A stretch of DNA of 23,461 nt from an uncultured Bacilli bacterium. GTDB taxonomy: Bacteria > Bacillota_I > Bacilli_A > RF39 > UBA660. Positions 23,395 through 23,461 of this stretch are shown here, piece by piece; position 1 is the stretch's first letter, and every line of letters starts with the position of its first letter. Under the pieces are notes generated by a model. That model saw only the letters and a program-made list of their open reading frames with translations. It was not told the DNA's origin and did not search any database. Location: positions 1 to 23,461 of the forward strand of contig CALVVV010000014.1 in NCBI GenBank assembly GCA_944363995.1. The letters run 5' to 3'. The position numbers and the translations under genes are program-made.

Positions 23395-23438
23395 ATTTTA
23401 TAGCACATTTTGAGCATGCGAAAAATGTGTTATAAAAT
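23395..23438 (+). other. 17-bp stem-loop near the right edge
   Basis: ATTTTATAGCACATTTT (23395-23411) pairs with the bases 23422-23438 over 17 bp with a single G-U, leaving a 10-nt loop containing the palindrome GCATGC. No T run follows on either strand, so it is not an ordinary terminator. It may be the 5' end of a structured leader or RNA that continues beyond the window, or a protein-binding site. Confidence 0.6.
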
Positions 23439-23461
23439 TATTGTACCTAATTTCTAACGAA

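Noticed and set aside
1..23461. CRISPR arrays, tRNA/rRNA genes, insertion sequences, prophage genes
   Set aside because: No regularly spaced repeats, no cloverleaf or rRNA-like segments, and no transposase or phage proteins were seen; the tyrosine recombinase has the Xer housekeeping form.

Overview
The window is very AT-rich, uses the standard bacterial code (TGG for Trp, TGA as a working stop at several gene ends) and carries Gram-positive type genes with strong AGGAGG-like ribosome sites. Peptidoglycan synthesis (murG, murB, murT/gatD), divisome genes (divIB/ftsQ, ftsA, ftsZ), comEA/comEC and a glmS ribozyme point to a small-genome, low-GC Bacillota lineage close to the Mollicutes/Erysipelotrichia radiation, for example an uncultured RF39-like Bacilli. 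That placement is an inference; no rRNA or tRNA gene was seen.

Layout. (1) 1-2200: glmS on the minus strand, with its own consensus promoter, a complete glmS self-cleaving ribozyme in the leader and an intrinsic terminator. A possible gene start lies at the left edge. (2) 2203-4100: a BspA-like leucine-rich repeat/coiled-coil gene broken by a frameshift in an A8 run and by an in-frame TAA. (3) 4155-6446: a two-FtsX-domain ABC permease without a neighbouring ATPase. It ends in a bidirectional terminator shared with mraZ, which runs the other way. (4) 6456-12011: a division/cell-wall cluster, with mraZ inverted and divergent from murG-murB-divIB-ftsA-ftsZ and a terminator after ftsZ. mraW, ftsL, pbpB, mraY, murD and ftsW are absent from the place they usually occupy. 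(5) 12097-14761: comEA-comEC for DNA uptake. (6) 14762-15074: a gene-free stretch holding a tight series of hairpins that ends in a strong terminator, a candidate structured RNA. (7) 15075-15863: a short-chain dehydrogenase on the minus strand. (8) 15965-23294: a long co-directional run of murT, gatD, inorganic pyrophosphatase, a membrane-anchored DUF6273-like protein, an unrecognised protein, a Xer-type recombinase, thymidine kinase and a DUF2207 membrane protein. (9) 23295-23461: a gene-free end with a possible promoter directly in front of a 17-bp hairpin.

How the genes work together. GlmS supplies glucosamine-6-phosphate, the first step towards UDP-GlcNAc. MurB and MurG act later in the peptidoglycan pathway. 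MurT/GatD normally amidates lipid II glutamate. DivIB, FtsA and FtsZ build the division machinery. The most striking observation is that GatD has lost both recognisable catalytic residues of its glutaminase site (Cys to Gly at residue 91, His to Leu at residue 162), while MurT keeps its ATP-binding and zinc-ribbon motifs. The second is the uncharacterised hairpin-rich RNA candidate after comEC, which contains two copies of one segment competing for the same complement. The third is the recurrent use of -10 elements, often extended with TG, placed almost against the ribosome site, giving leaders of only about 10-20 nt.
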